From the NCBI RefSeq assembly GCF_018403245.1, contig NZ_BOSH01000015.1, positions 62,001 through 126,000 of the forward strand: 64,000 nucleotides of DNA, written 5' to 3'. Shown here one piece after another: positions 1 to 8,312 of the stretch. The notes beneath the pieces are model-generated. The model was not told the DNA's origin and searched no databases. It saw only the letters and a program-made list of their open reading frames with translations. The position numbers were made by a program, and so were the translations under genes. The first letter of the stretch is position 1. Every line of letters begins with the position of its first letter. This stretch comes from Paenibacillus sp. J2TS4 (GTDB lineage Bacteria > Bacillota > Bacilli > Paenibacillales > NBRC-103111).

Positions 1-2015
1 ACCAGTGTGTCTTCCCCTTTAAGCAAATAGGAGAAGTCGGCTCCGCCCCCGCCATCGCCGCCGAACGAAATCAGAGAACCCTCGACTCGCGAGCCTTTGG
101 GCATATCGTACATAATTTGATCTTTCAGTTCTTTCAAGGCCGTCTTGGCATCCGTTGCCTCGGAGACGGAAGTGAACATGGTCGCTTTATAAGGTACGGC
201 TTCGTCGCCAAACTCATAGCCGACCAGCGACTCGATATAAGTGAACTTGGACTGTCCGTTAACATCCTGCTGTTCCTTCATCATAGCCTCGATTTCCTTC
301 ATCTTGGCATCCATCATTTCCATAGAGGTTTCTCTCGGCATATCAATCATGAGATACATATGCTTGTCTGATTCACTCTCCGGCATAAAGGAAACGGCCA
401 GGTTAGGAACAATCAGCACAATGGATAGGATAAAAAGCAATCCGGACAGCAGCAAAGTTTTAATCCGATGCTTCAAGCTCCAATTCAATGCGCTCTTGTA
501 GCTCAGAGCCATTCGGCCTACTTTATATTCCTTGGCTACACTTTTGCTTCTCATGACCAGCAGTTTGGCCAGCATCGGAATAACGGTCAACGCGACCAAT
601 AGAGACGACATGAGAGCAACTCCCAGAGTAATGGCGAAGGGACGGAAAATCTCCCCAATCATGCCCCCAATGAAACCAAGCGGGCCAAAAACTCCAACCG
701 TAGTAATCGTAGAGGAGGTGATCGCTACAGCCACCTGTTTGGTAGCCATCAATATAACCGATTCGTTGCGCTCCTGAGCCTTCTGAAGCTGACTGTATAT
801 GTTCTCGATAACAACGATGGAGTCATCCACTACCCGGCCTACCGCTATGGCCATTCCGCCTAGTGTCATTATGTTAAGAGAAATGCCGAGCGGCGCCATC
901 ACCAATAGAGTGATTAGAATGGACAACGGAATCGAAACCAGTACGATTAAAGTCATTCTCACGTTTCTAAGGAACAGCAGGATCATGATGGAAGCAAGCA
1001 ATGCGCCGAGCGCTCCCTCTTGAACCATTCCATTGATCGAATTCTGAATATCCGTTGCCGTATTATAAATGGTTTGAAAAGCTATGTTCGGATGGGTTAC
1101 TTTCCAGCCTTCGATCATCCGATCTACAGCGTCGCCGAATTCCACTGCATTGGCGCTCTTGGTTTTGTATAAATGGACTCCAATAGCTGCTTTATCGTCC
1201 AGCCGACCGATAAATTTAGACTCGCTGATCGCTTCTATACTGGCTATGTCCTTAAGAATTAAGGCTTCTCCTTTGCGTGTCGTCAGCTTCAGGTTCTCTA
1301 AATTATAGATCGAATCGAACTCGCCCGTAATCCGGACCATTTGGTTGTTTCCGCGAAATTCGACGGTCCCGGCCGGGCTGGACATGATGGAGGATTGGAT
1401 ATAGCCCGCCACCTCTGCTGGAGTAAACCCGTAATGGCTGATCGCATTCGCATCGAGTTTAATCGTCAGCGCCGCTTCCTGGTTTCCGATCGAATCGACG
1501 TGATCCAGTCCGCTGATCGAGTTGAATCCCGGCAGAATAACATCCCGATAGATCTTATCGAGCTCCGCCTGATTCATCCCTTCCTCTCCGTAGACGGACA
1601 TGTAATACACCGGTGACGAGGCAAATCCGAAGGTTTGAACCCGGGGCTTCTCGGCGCCTTGCGGCATTTTAACATTAGCGACCAGGCTCTCTACCTCTCT
1701 CTTCGCTTCCTCGGGGTCCATGCCCTGCTCGAGCTCGATCATAATACTGGAGAAATTGTCACTCGAGGTAGAATTCAGATTCTTTAATCCTTCCAGCCCG
1801 GATATCGTCTTTTCCAACGGTTTAGTTACATGCTCAAGCACATCGCTAGGTGGTGCCGTATATTGCGTGCTTACCATAACCATGGGTAAGGAGATATCAG
1901 GCATACTTTCCACTTTCAATATAGATGAGGCATAAATTCCCCCGCCGACCAGCATTAGCATCATAATGATCAATGCCGCGACGTTCTTCATGGAAAACTT
2001 TGTCATACTCTCCAT
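1..2015 (-). CDS. RND-superfamily (HAE1/AcrB-like) efflux permease, partial
   Basis: Inner part of a large proton-driven efflux permease; the 3' end lies beyond the left edge, so about 671 N-terminal residues of roughly 1000 or more are visible. The start ATG at 2015 follows a GGGGGGAG ribosome site and reads MESMTKFSMKN, then a first membrane helix (about residues 12-32) and the ESMPDISLP-type segment at the helix/porter junction typical of AcrB/CzcA/SwrC proteins. Further in, periplasmic-type porter sequence is followed by a block of hydrophobic helices. In Gram-positives such proteins (SwrC/YerP) export lipopeptides or other amphiphiles; the substrate here cannot be told. A possible promoter (CTGTTA, 17 bp, TATACT at 2123-2095) lies upstream. 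Confidence 0.9.
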   Translation of the reverse strand, partial: MESMTKFSMKNVAALIIMMLMLVGGGIYASSILKVESMPDISLPMVMVSTQYTAPPSDVLEHVTKPLEKTISGLEGLKNLNSTSSDNFSSIMIELEQGMDPEEAKREVESLVANVKMPQGAEKPRVQTFGFASSPVYYMSVYGEEGMNQAELDKIYRDVILPGFNSISGLDHVDSIGNQEAALTIKLDANAISHYGFTPAEVAGYIQSSIMSSPAGTVEFRGNNQMVRITGEFDSIYNLENLKLTTRKGEALILKDIASIEAISESKFIGRLDDKAAIGVHLYKTKSANAVEFGDAVDRMIEGWKVTHPNIAFQTIYNTATDIQNSINGMVQEGALGALLASIMILLFLRNVRMTLIVLVSIPLSILITLLVMAPLGISLNIMTLGGMAIAVGRVVDDSIVVIENIYSQLQKAQERNESVILMATKQVAVAITSSTITTVGVFGPLGFIGGMIGEIFRPFAITLGVALMSSLLVALTVIPMLAKLLVMRSKSVAKEYKVGRMALSYKSALNWSLKHRIKTLLLSGLLFILSIVLIVPNLAVSFMPESESDKHMYLMIDMPRETSMEMMDAKMKEIEAMMKEQQDVNGQSKFTYIESLVGYEFGDEAVPYKATMFTSVSEATDAKTALKELKDQIMYDMPKGSRVEGSLISFGGDGGGGADFSYLLKGEDTL

Positions 2016-2094
2016 ATTGGCTTTGCTCCCCCCACTCCTAATTAACGGAACGGCCTTCTGTTCAACCGATCCTCTCTTTAATTGTTACAGAATA

Positions 2095-2123
2095 AGTATA
2101 TAGGTTGGCCTCAAAAGTAACAG
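2095..2123 (-). promoter_or_regulatory. Possible sigma-A promoter of the RND permease gene
   Basis: On the minus strand a CTGTTA -35-like hexamer (2118-2123) is separated by 17 bp from a good TATACT -10 (2095-2100). Transcription would start near 2088, about 70 nt before the permease start. The -35 is poor, in line with activator dependence. Confidence 0.4.
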
Positions 2124-2153
2124 GTGGAGAAAGTCATAAATTGGCATGATACC

Positions 2154-2210
2154 GGTCATATTTTCCATATGACCCTCGTAATAATTCCATATGACTAGGT
2201 CAAAATGGAA
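2154..2210. promoter_or_regulatory. Paired palindromes, putative operator upstream of the RND permease
   Basis: Perfect 8-bp inverted repeat GGTCATAT (2154-2161) / ATATGACC (2167-2174) with a 5-bp spacer. The sequence TTCCATATGAC (2163-2173) recurs as a direct repeat 22 bp away (2185-2195), where it forms the left arm of a second imperfect palindrome ending in ATGGAA (2205-2210). Spacing of about two helical turns suggests cooperative binding of a dimeric regulator. It sits some 30 bp upstream of the tentative -35, an activator-like position. Confidence 0.5.
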
Positions 2211-2339
2211 AAGAAAAAGAGCATCCTGCCTCTTATCCGCCCCGTAAGAGGGGCGAAAACAAATAAGATGCAAAAATACTCTTCGTTATAGAAAGCTGTT
2301 CATGATAGTAAGCCGGCAGCCTTCACCGAGGAAAGCGGG

Positions 2340-3068
2340 TCATGCTTCCTCCAGCATCAACTTCTTCAGCTTGCCCGGGCAATCCGTAATGATCCCTGAT
2401 ACTCCGGAAGCGATCATTCTTCTCATGCTTTGTTCATCATTCACGGTGTAGACGTACACTTCATAGCCACTCTCGCGCAGCTCGCGAATGTCTTCATCCC
2501 CAATATTTATATAGTGGGGATGAAGTGAGTACAAGGGGACCGGACTTAAATCCGCATAGCCTTTATGACTGTACAGTTCATCATATAAAATGCCGACCTT
2601 CAGTTCCGGTTCGAGTTTCTTAAGCCGAACCAGACTTTGGTGACGGAAGGAAGAGACGACGACAGACTCCAGTCGGTCCGATCTCTTGAGCAGATCAACC
2701 AGTCTTCCTTCAATAAGGCCGTCATAGACATTCTTTACTTCAATATTAATCATGATCTGTTTCGGAATAGCCTCGAAAACCTCCGACAACAATGGAATCC
2801 GCTCGCCGCGAAACGCCTCTCCATAACGGACTCCCGCGTCCAGCTTCTTCAAATCGGACACGGTCATTGCCCGAATGGCTCCCGTGCCATCCGTCGTCCG
2901 GTTCACGGTGGAGTCATGGCACACGACAATTTCCCCATCCGCGCTAAGATGGATGTCCAGCTCCAACCCTTCTGCTCCTTGCTCCAAAGCTTTCTGAAAA
3001 GCGACCAGCGTATTCTCCGGAGCATCCATGGCGGCTCCGCGGTGACCGATAATCATTGTCCTGTTCAT
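2340..3068 (-). CDS. Glycerophosphodiester phosphodiesterase (GDPD)
   Basis: Predicted to hydrolyse glycerophosphodiesters to glycerol 3-phosphate and an alcohol. The start ATG at 3068 (MNRTMIIGHRGA) is preceded by GAAGGAG at good spacing; an in-frame upstream extension to 3119 is unlikely. The 242-aa protein has the family signature: HRG with His9/Arg10, metal ligands Glu36 and Asp38 in ELDIH, and His51-Asp52 in CHDSTVNRTTDG. Length matches cytosolic UgpQ-type enzymes; there is no signal peptide. It stands as its own unit downstream of the candidate small RNA at 3269-3366, which could conceivably act as its leader. Confidence 0.93.
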   Translation of the reverse strand: MNRTMIIGHRGAAMDAPENTLVAFQKALEQGAEGLELDIHLSADGEIVVCHDSTVNRTTDGTGAIRAMTVSDLKKLDAGVRYGEAFRGERIPLLSEVFEAIPKQIMINIEVKNVYDGLIEGRLVDLLKRSDRLESVVVSSFRHQSLVRLKKLEPELKVGILYDELYSHKGYADLSPVPLYSLHPHYINIGDEDIRELRESGYEVYVYTVNDEQSMRRMIASGVSGIITDCPGKLKKLMLEEA

Positions 3069-3268
3069 GTGTATGGTATCTCCTTCATCAAAAATATGGA
3101 TCGGGCTATGGATCATCAAGATATAAAGACAGAAGGCCCAAGTGCTCGTCCCCCGCTGCTAGAGCTTCGCAACCAAGCATAAACGGCTGCGTCCTTTAAC
3201 GGCGGATTAACGTTTCGCAGTGAATTATAAGCATGGTTATAAGTGTGAATCTTATAACTTCTTATAAT

Positions 3269-3366
3269 AAAAAAAAGACGCACTAAACCTATCCATCCCT
3301 TGCCTCACGGCAAAGCTTAAATGATTTCAGGTTTTCTCTCGCGTCTCTACCTAGCCCTATTCAATT
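3269..3366 (-). ncRNA. Candidate structured small RNA with its own promoter and terminator
   Basis: On the minus strand TTGACG (3396-3401), 17 bp and CATACT (3373-3378) form a promoter predicting a start near 3366. The transcript would contain a layered hairpin: GACGC (3345-3341) pairs with GCGTC (3281-3277), AAACC (3334-3330) with GGTTT (3289-3285), and CTTTGCC with GGCAAGG around a GTGA tetraloop (3315-3298). Eight U residues follow immediately (3276-3269), as in an intrinsic terminator. I do not recognise it as a known riboswitch or sRNA class. It may be a free sRNA or an attenuator about 200 nt ahead of the phosphodiesterase gene. Confidence 0.5.
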
Positions 3367-3483
3367 ATTATTAGTATGCATCCGTTAATCTCATCCGTCA
3401 ATACCTTTTCTTCTCCTGCCTGGCTTCTTTGCAGTTCTGCTCCAGGATGATGCCTATTTTCACCCCCGTGCCTCTAATTTCAA

Positions 3484-3669
3484 TCATTTTCTGTCTTTTC
3501 TCCGTTTGGATTTAATTTCTCCCTTAAGCTTATTGGTCTTGCTGTCGACTATTTGTATACTGAGTCCCTTGAAAGCGTGACTCAGCTCGAACATCTCGGC
3601 TATGGCCTCTTCCCTCGTCATAGGCCCGCGAAGTCTTCTTCCTTTATAGCAAATATAATACTGCAGCAT
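3484..3669 (-). CDS. Small hypothetical protein, 61 aa
   Basis: Starts at ATG 3669 (MLQYYICYKG) because TGGAGCC gives a ribosome site at normal distance; an earlier ATG (3681) has none. The product begins with a hydrophobic/aromatic strand and ends in a strongly basic tail (KSKRRKDRK), so it is probably nucleic-acid binding or a small basic spore or cytoplasmic protein. No family recognised. It lies between the ABC operon and the candidate RNA gene and may be monocistronic. Confidence 0.45.
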   Translation of the reverse strand: MLQYYICYKGRRLRGPMTREEAIAEMFELSHAFKGLSIQIVDSKTNKLKGEIKSKRRKDRK

Positions 3670-3922
3670 CGATGGCTCCATTTGGACGGCCGGTATAATC
3701 GGGTCAAAACGTAACGGATGGGAGCAGCTATAAGTGGGGAGACGCTACAAAGGCGGCAAACTAGCACCGTATAGACCTGGGGCCGATTATTGAAAAATGG
3801 TTGGACTTCGATGGAAACCCTTTGGAAATCTACCGTCCATTATAACATACCCTCGTCTACTCTCTTGGAGAGTTACTACCAATTCTAAGCCAAAACTATG
3901 GGAGAGATGCAGTCCAGGGAGC

Positions 3923-4738
3923 TTACTTAACAGCTCCCAGTGTCATTCCTTTAACCAAATGCTTTTGGACCGCTATCCCAAAAATAAGCATAGGAAGCAT
4001 AACAATCGTTCCCGCTGCCGTCAGCGGCCCCCATTCGGTGCCTTGGAATGTCATGAACGACGTAATCAAGACAGGCAGTGTCTGCGTCCCTCTACCGGTT
4101 AATACAAGCCCGATCAAAAACTCATTCCATACAAGCAGCATCGATAGAATGAAGGTAGCGGCGATTCCTCCCTTGGCCACTGGGACAATAATCCGATAAA
4201 AGGCTTTAAATTCCGTACAGCCGTCTACAAAAGCCGCCTCACGGAGCTCATGTGGAATTTCCTCGAAGAAGGTGAGCAGCATCAGCACAACAAACGGCAA
4301 ATTCATTAAGGTATAAACGAAAATCATCAGCAAATAAGAGTCCGTCAGCCCTAACTTTACAGCCATAAAATATACGGGCAGCAGCATTAAGATTGGCGGA
4401 GCTATTCTCGCGCTAAGAATAAAAGTGATCCACTTTGACTTCCGACGAAATTGGAAATAAGCAAGAGCATAGGCGGTCACCATCCCCAAACATAGACACA
4501 GAACGGTAGATACGCTCGAAATGGTCAAACTGTTAAAGATGGCCTTAAAAAAATCAGATCTAGCAAATACGTTGTCATAGTTTTCAAACGTTGGCGTAAA
4601 TAGAAAAACGGGAGGCAAGGCAAAAGCGTCCCTATAGTTCTTAAGGGACGTTAATATTAACCAGACAAAGGGCATCATAAAAAACAGTAGAATTACTATT
4701 GCACCAATGTAATAAAAGCTTTCTTTCGCTGCGCGCAT
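3923..4738 (-). CDS. Sugar ABC transporter permease, MalG type
   Basis: Inner-membrane subunit of a carbohydrate importer (CUT1 family), 271 aa with six predicted helices. The cytoplasmic EAA loop that docks the ATPase is present: EAAFVDGCTEFKAFYRIIVP. The ATG at 4738 lies 13 bp after the stop of the MalF-type permease, so the two are co-transcribed. Last gene of the binding protein-permease-permease operon. No ATPase gene is present here, so a shared MsmX-type ATPase elsewhere in the genome probably energises it (inference). Confidence 0.95.
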   Translation of the reverse strand: MRAAKESFYYIGAIVILLFFMMPFVWLILTSLKNYRDAFALPPVFLFTPTFENYDNVFARSDFFKAIFNSLTISSVSTVLCLCLGMVTAYALAYFQFRRKSKWITFILSARIAPPILMLLPVYFMAVKLGLTDSYLLMIFVYTLMNLPFVVLMLLTFFEEIPHELREAAFVDGCTEFKAFYRIIVPVAKGGIAATFILSMLLVWNEFLIGLVLTGRGTQTLPVLITSFMTFQGTEWGPLTAAGTIVMLPMLIFGIAVQKHLVKGMTLGAVK

Positions 4739-4751
4739 CCTTATCTCCCTC

Positions 4752-5609
4752 CTAACCTGTTCTCGATGTCATTGATTTATAAACAAACGTAAATACAAAC
4801 GTCAGCAGAACCGTAATAGACAAGTTAATAACCGTGGCGTAGCTAAGGTTAAAGTTATTGAAGCCTTGAATATATGCGTACATATTTGCTGTTTCGGTCG
4901 CCAGCGACGGGCCTCCGCGTGTCATGACATAAATGATATCGAACGTTTTAATGCTGTCCATGAGACGCAGCAATAACGCGATCATGAGAGCAGGCTTCAA
5001 CAAGGGCAAGGTGACATGCATAAACGTCTGTACGGGGCTTGCTCCATCCACTTTGGCCGCTTCCAGGGGCTCGCTGGGCATCGCATCCAATGCCGACGCC
5101 AGAATGAGGAAAACAAAAGGTGTCCATTGCCATACGTCGGCAACAATGACAGAGTACATGGCCAAGTCAACGCTACCCAGCCAATCATGCTTGCTCCCCA
5201 ACCCGATCAAGCCCAAATAATAGTTAACAATCCCAGCGTTCGGATCATAAAAAATACGCCAGATCAAGCCGGAAACGACCGGGGTCATAATCATTGGGAT
5301 CAGCATCAGAGCCCTGACCAGCTTACGTCCCGGGAATTGACGGTTAAAATAAAGAGCAATGGCGAGACCGAGTGACAATTCTATAAACGTAGCAATCAGT
5401 GAAAATTTCAGCGTTTTTCCAACAGAAGCCCACGCCCGCTTATCCTGAAACAAATCAATAAAGTTAGATAACCCGACAAAGGAGAAAGTCTGTTTAATCA
5501 TGCTAATATTGTGAAGACTTAAATAAATTGAGTATCCAAGCACCATAACCGAAAAAAACACCAGAACTACGACGCTTGGCATCAGCCAGTAACGTTGGCT
5601 TTTATGCAT
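4752..5609 (-). CDS. Sugar ABC transporter permease, MalF type
   Basis: Second membrane subunit of the importer, 285 aa from ATG 5609 (AAGGA about 10 nt upstream); a GTG at 5618 is in frame but has no room for a ribosome site. Six membrane segments and the EAA motif EAAKVDGASPVQTFMHVTLP are visible. It lies 66 bp downstream of the binding-protein gene and just before the MalG-type gene, the usual CUT1 order. Confidence 0.95.
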   Translation of the reverse strand: MHKSQRYWLMPSVVVLVFFSVMVLGYSIYLSLHNISMIKQTFSFVGLSNFIDLFQDKRAWASVGKTLKFSLIATFIELSLGLAIALYFNRQFPGRKLVRALMLIPMIMTPVVSGLIWRIFYDPNAGIVNYYLGLIGLGSKHDWLGSVDLAMYSVIVADVWQWTPFVFLILASALDAMPSEPLEAAKVDGASPVQTFMHVTLPLLKPALMIALLLRLMDSIKTFDIIYVMTRGGPSLATETANMYAYIQGFNNFNLSYATVINLSITVLLTFVFTFVYKSMTSRTG

Positions 5610-5675
5610 TCCTCTCACTTCCTTAAAAAAGCCAAGGGCGAATTCCTCAGCTCTTGGCCTTCAGTATGAAATTGA

Positions 5676-7013
5676 TTATTTAGCCTCTAGCAGTCTGTTA
5701 TTCAACTCGTTCGCTTCTTTCAAAGCTTCTTCTGCCGGAGTATGTCCGGTCAATGCTTTGGAAATCGCGACTCCCGTATTGTTAATCATCTCGTTTGCTT
5801 GTGCGATTTGGGGCAAATAGTTCATATTTCCTTCTTCAATCGCTTGCAGCATAGCATCTTTAAATGCGCCAAATTTCTCAACAAACACTTCTTCCTTCAT
5901 GGCACTGAGCGAAGTGACGCCGGCATTAGGATCGATCGACATCGATTTGACCTGTTGTTCTTTGGACGTAGCCCAGCTCATAAACAACCATGCCGCTTCT
6001 TTATTCTTGCTGTCCTTCGACAAATAGATTCCGTGCACTGTCAATGTAGAAGCTCCGCCTTTCGGGCTGTCCGTTTGAGTAGGGACCGGAGCGTAGCCCA
6101 CATTGCCCACGATCGAAGACTCGTCAGGGTCTTCATTAAAAGCGCCGTTGACGGTAGCGTCGATGGTCATCGCCGCTTTCCCTTGTTGGAACAACAATCG
6201 GTTTTCCTGCCACCCGAAGTTGGCTACCCCAGTGGGGCCGTATTGCGTTAACAGATCTCTATAAAATTCCAACGCCTTGACCGCTTCCGGAGAAGCGATG
6301 TCCGATTGACCCTGCTCGTTCAGCCATTGTCCCCCGAAGCCCCAGAGGAACGTCGACCATACATACACATTCTGAATCCCTTGTTCTCCCCGGAGCGTCA
6401 TCCCGGCGATCTCGCCATTGGTCTGCTCGTGGATCGTTTTCGCGGCATGCATCAGCTCATCGTAAGTTTTAGGCACCGGAATGTTATATTTTTCAAAAAG
6501 GTCTTTCCTGTACATCAGGAAATTACTTTCCCCATAGACGGGAAGCCCGTATGTTTGACCTTCCACTTTCATGACTTCCAAATATTTAGGGACGAAATCC
6601 TGCGCATCGAAATAGGATTTTAAAGCCTCGTTATTCATATATTCATCCAGCGGCTCGACATAGTCGGCGTTCACATATCCAATGCCATGTACCATATCGT
6701 CCATAATGACATCATAACGGCCGGATCGGCTAGAGAAGTTCATCAAAGCTTTAGAAGTCAAATCACTGTAAGGTATAATCTCCAGATTGACTTTAATTCC
6801 TGTCTGCTCCTCGAATTCTGGAAGCATTTTTTGAATCGAGTTACTGGTCGGATGACCTTCCAGCAGAACACTGATTTGCTGACCTTTATACGGCGTGTCT
6901 CCTCCCGCATTCCCTGCCCCCTCCTGAGGACCCGTTCCGTTGGTACCGGAACACCCGGCTGCAACGGATAGCGCGATCAAAGAAACCGCGACGACTTTGA
7001 ACGATTTGTTCAC
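5676..7013 (-). CDS. Extracellular sugar-binding lipoprotein of ABC importer
   Basis: Lipoprotein receptor of the importer, family 1 solute-binding protein, 445 aa. The N-terminus has a basic start, a hydrophobic stretch and the lipobox SVAAGC, so the Cys is lipidated and the protein tethered outside the membrane. GTG 7013 is preferred because GAGGAGG is 8 nt upstream; a TTG one codon earlier is possible. It follows the Gfo/Idh/MocA gene by 22 bp and precedes the permeases. Substrate not predictable; the operon mates point to a sugar, sugar acid or cyclitol. Confidence 0.95.
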   Translation of the reverse strand: MNKSFKVVAVSLIALSVAAGCSGTNGTGPQEGAGNAGGDTPYKGQQISVLLEGHPTSNSIQKMLPEFEEQTGIKVNLEIIPYSDLTSKALMNFSSRSGRYDVIMDDMVHGIGYVNADYVEPLDEYMNNEALKSYFDAQDFVPKYLEVMKVEGQTYGLPVYGESNFLMYRKDLFEKYNIPVPKTYDELMHAAKTIHEQTNGEIAGMTLRGEQGIQNVYVWSTFLWGFGGQWLNEQGQSDIASPEAVKALEFYRDLLTQYGPTGVANFGWQENRLLFQQGKAAMTIDATVNGAFNEDPDESSIVGNVGYAPVPTQTDSPKGGASTLTVHGIYLSKDSKNKEAAWLFMSWATSKEQQVKSMSIDPNAGVTSLSAMKEEVFVEKFGAFKDAMLQAIEEGNMNYLPQIAQANEMINNTGVAISKALTGHTPAEEALKEANELNNRLLEAK

Positions 7014-7035
7014 CAATAACCCCTCCTCAGGAATG

Positions 7036-8037
7036 TTAAGGCTGAACCGTGACCGGCCGGCCTATCCGTAAAGATTCTTCCATGCAATGTGCTATATAAA
7101 CCGATCTATAAGCCTCCTCCACCGAAATGGGAAGCGGTTCCCCGTCCAGGACGGCTCTTACGAAAGAGGTTAGCTCCTCCTTCATTATGCCCGTCATTCT
7201 ACCGTACATCTCGACCCCGTATGCGGTATCTGGGAAGGTGAACCGGGAGCCGGAGTGTATAGATATATTTTGATTGATAATATCAATATCTACAGCGCCC
7301 TCCGTTCCCGTAATGTTCAGCTTCGCATCAAGCTCCAGGTGATGCTCCGGGAGAACCCAGCTCGTTTCGTAATTGCCGACCGCACCGGAAGCAAACCGGA
7401 GAGTCGTTAAAGTCGCGTCCATAACCCCGAACGCGGCCAGACGTTCACTGACTCCAACAGCATACACTTCAACAATTGAATCGCCCGTCACCCACTCGAT
7501 AGCGTCAATATCATGGACGCCCAAGAACATAAGGACGGATGTCCTGCCTTTTAACCGCTGCCCGTTCAGAAACGAATTGTTTCGTCTGGCATACAAATGC
7601 AACGGCTTGCCGATCTTGCCCTGCCGAACCGCTTGATACGCTTGATAATAACGCGGATCCCAGCGCAGCGTATGTCCCACCATCATCTGGATGCCAGATT
7701 GCTTAACCTGGTTCACGATTCCTTTGGCTTCTTCTATTTCCGCGGCCAAAGGTTTTTCCATCAGCACGTGCTTACCGTATTTGCAAGCAAGGAGCGCTAA
7801 CTCATAATGTTGATCGTCGGCTGTACAAATGCTGACTGCATCCAGGTCCGGTATTTGAAACACAGACTCGATATGTTCGGAAGCAATAGCGCCATATTGA
7901 GCCGCGATCCGCTCGGTCAATTCTCGGTTTATGTCATAAACAGCAGTCAATTCCACGTTTGGCATTTCCGTATAGATACGGGTATGCGACTGCCCCATGA
8001 CACCTAATCCAATGACGGCAACTTTTAATTTACGCAT
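7036..8037 (-). CDS. Gfo/Idh/MocA-family NAD(P)-dependent oxidoreductase
   Basis: First gene of the ABC operon, probably oxidising or epimerising the imported sugar or cyclitol. ATG 8037 (MRKLKVAVIGLGVMGQ) follows GGGGGA; a longer in-frame reading to 8157 has no support. The 333-aa protein shows the Rossmann motif GLGVMG near the N-terminus, the family EKPLA motif with its catalytic Lys near residue 95, and the HDIDAIEW active-site Asp/His region in the C-terminal sheet domain. A cre-like site lies 47 bp upstream. Confidence 0.93.
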   Translation of the reverse strand: MRKLKVAVIGLGVMGQSHTRIYTEMPNVELTAVYDINRELTERIAAQYGAIASEHIESVFQIPDLDAVSICTADDQHYELALLACKYGKHVLMEKPLAAEIEEAKGIVNQVKQSGIQMMVGHTLRWDPRYYQAYQAVRQGKIGKPLHLYARRNNSFLNGQRLKGRTSVLMFLGVHDIDAIEWVTGDSIVEVYAVGVSERLAAFGVMDATLTTLRFASGAVGNYETSWVLPEHHLELDAKLNITGTEGAVDIDIINQNISIHSGSRFTFPDTAYGVEMYGRMTGIMKEELTSFVRAVLDGEPLPISVEEAYRSVYIAHCMEESLRIGRPVTVQP

Positions 8038-8083
8038 GATGCTCGTCCCCCTTTTATTCATTTGATAATGCCGGCTCATCGTT

Positions 8084-8097
8084 TTCAAGCGCTTACA
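8084..8097. promoter_or_regulatory. cre-like catabolite-control site before the sugar operon
   Basis: TTCAAGCGCTTACA agrees with the CcpA cre consensus TGWAANCGNTNWCA at all but two positions and lies 47 bp upstream of the oxidoreductase start. In Bacillota CcpA represses sugar-uptake operons from such sites; function here is inferred. Confidence 0.55.
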
Positions 8098-8282
8098 TTT
8101 GTATTTTAATTTTTGCGGAGGATAGATGGAATGCACAAATTCTGCGATATTGTTCACATTTTTACCCTCGATTGCGGAATGGACCGGAGCTTTTCATTTT
8201 TTTTAGATTCATTGTCAATATTTATAAAAAGCATCTATGATGCCTTTATTGAAGTGTCATCGGATCAAGATATGTGGAAAAT

Positions 8283-8312
8283 AAAAAGTTCCCAAAATTA
8301 TATTTTGGGAAC
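8283..8312 (-). terminator. Intrinsic terminator of the YesMN-type operon
   Basis: An 11-bp perfect stem, GTTCCCAAAAT (8288-8298) with ATTTTGGGAAC (8302-8312), is followed on the minus strand by TTTTTATTTT. The response-regulator stop codon (8298-8300) lies in the loop and stem edge, so translation ends inside the terminator. This separates the sensor/regulator unit from the ABC operon. Confidence 0.85.

Larger units (their letters stand above)
2016..2339. other. Intergenic region, RND permease / phosphodiesterase
   Basis: Besides the promoter and palindromes listed separately, 2229-2255 can form two mutually exclusive hairpins: CGCCCC (2238-2243) with GGGGCG (2250-2255), or CCTCTTA (2229-2235) with TAAGAGG (2245-2251). 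A 62-codon open frame on the minus strand here lacks a convincing ribosome site and is not called. Confidence 0.5.

Noticed and set aside
2085..2273. 62-codon minus-strand frame upstream of the RND gene
   Set aside because: No ribosome site and it lies across the promoter and palindromes.
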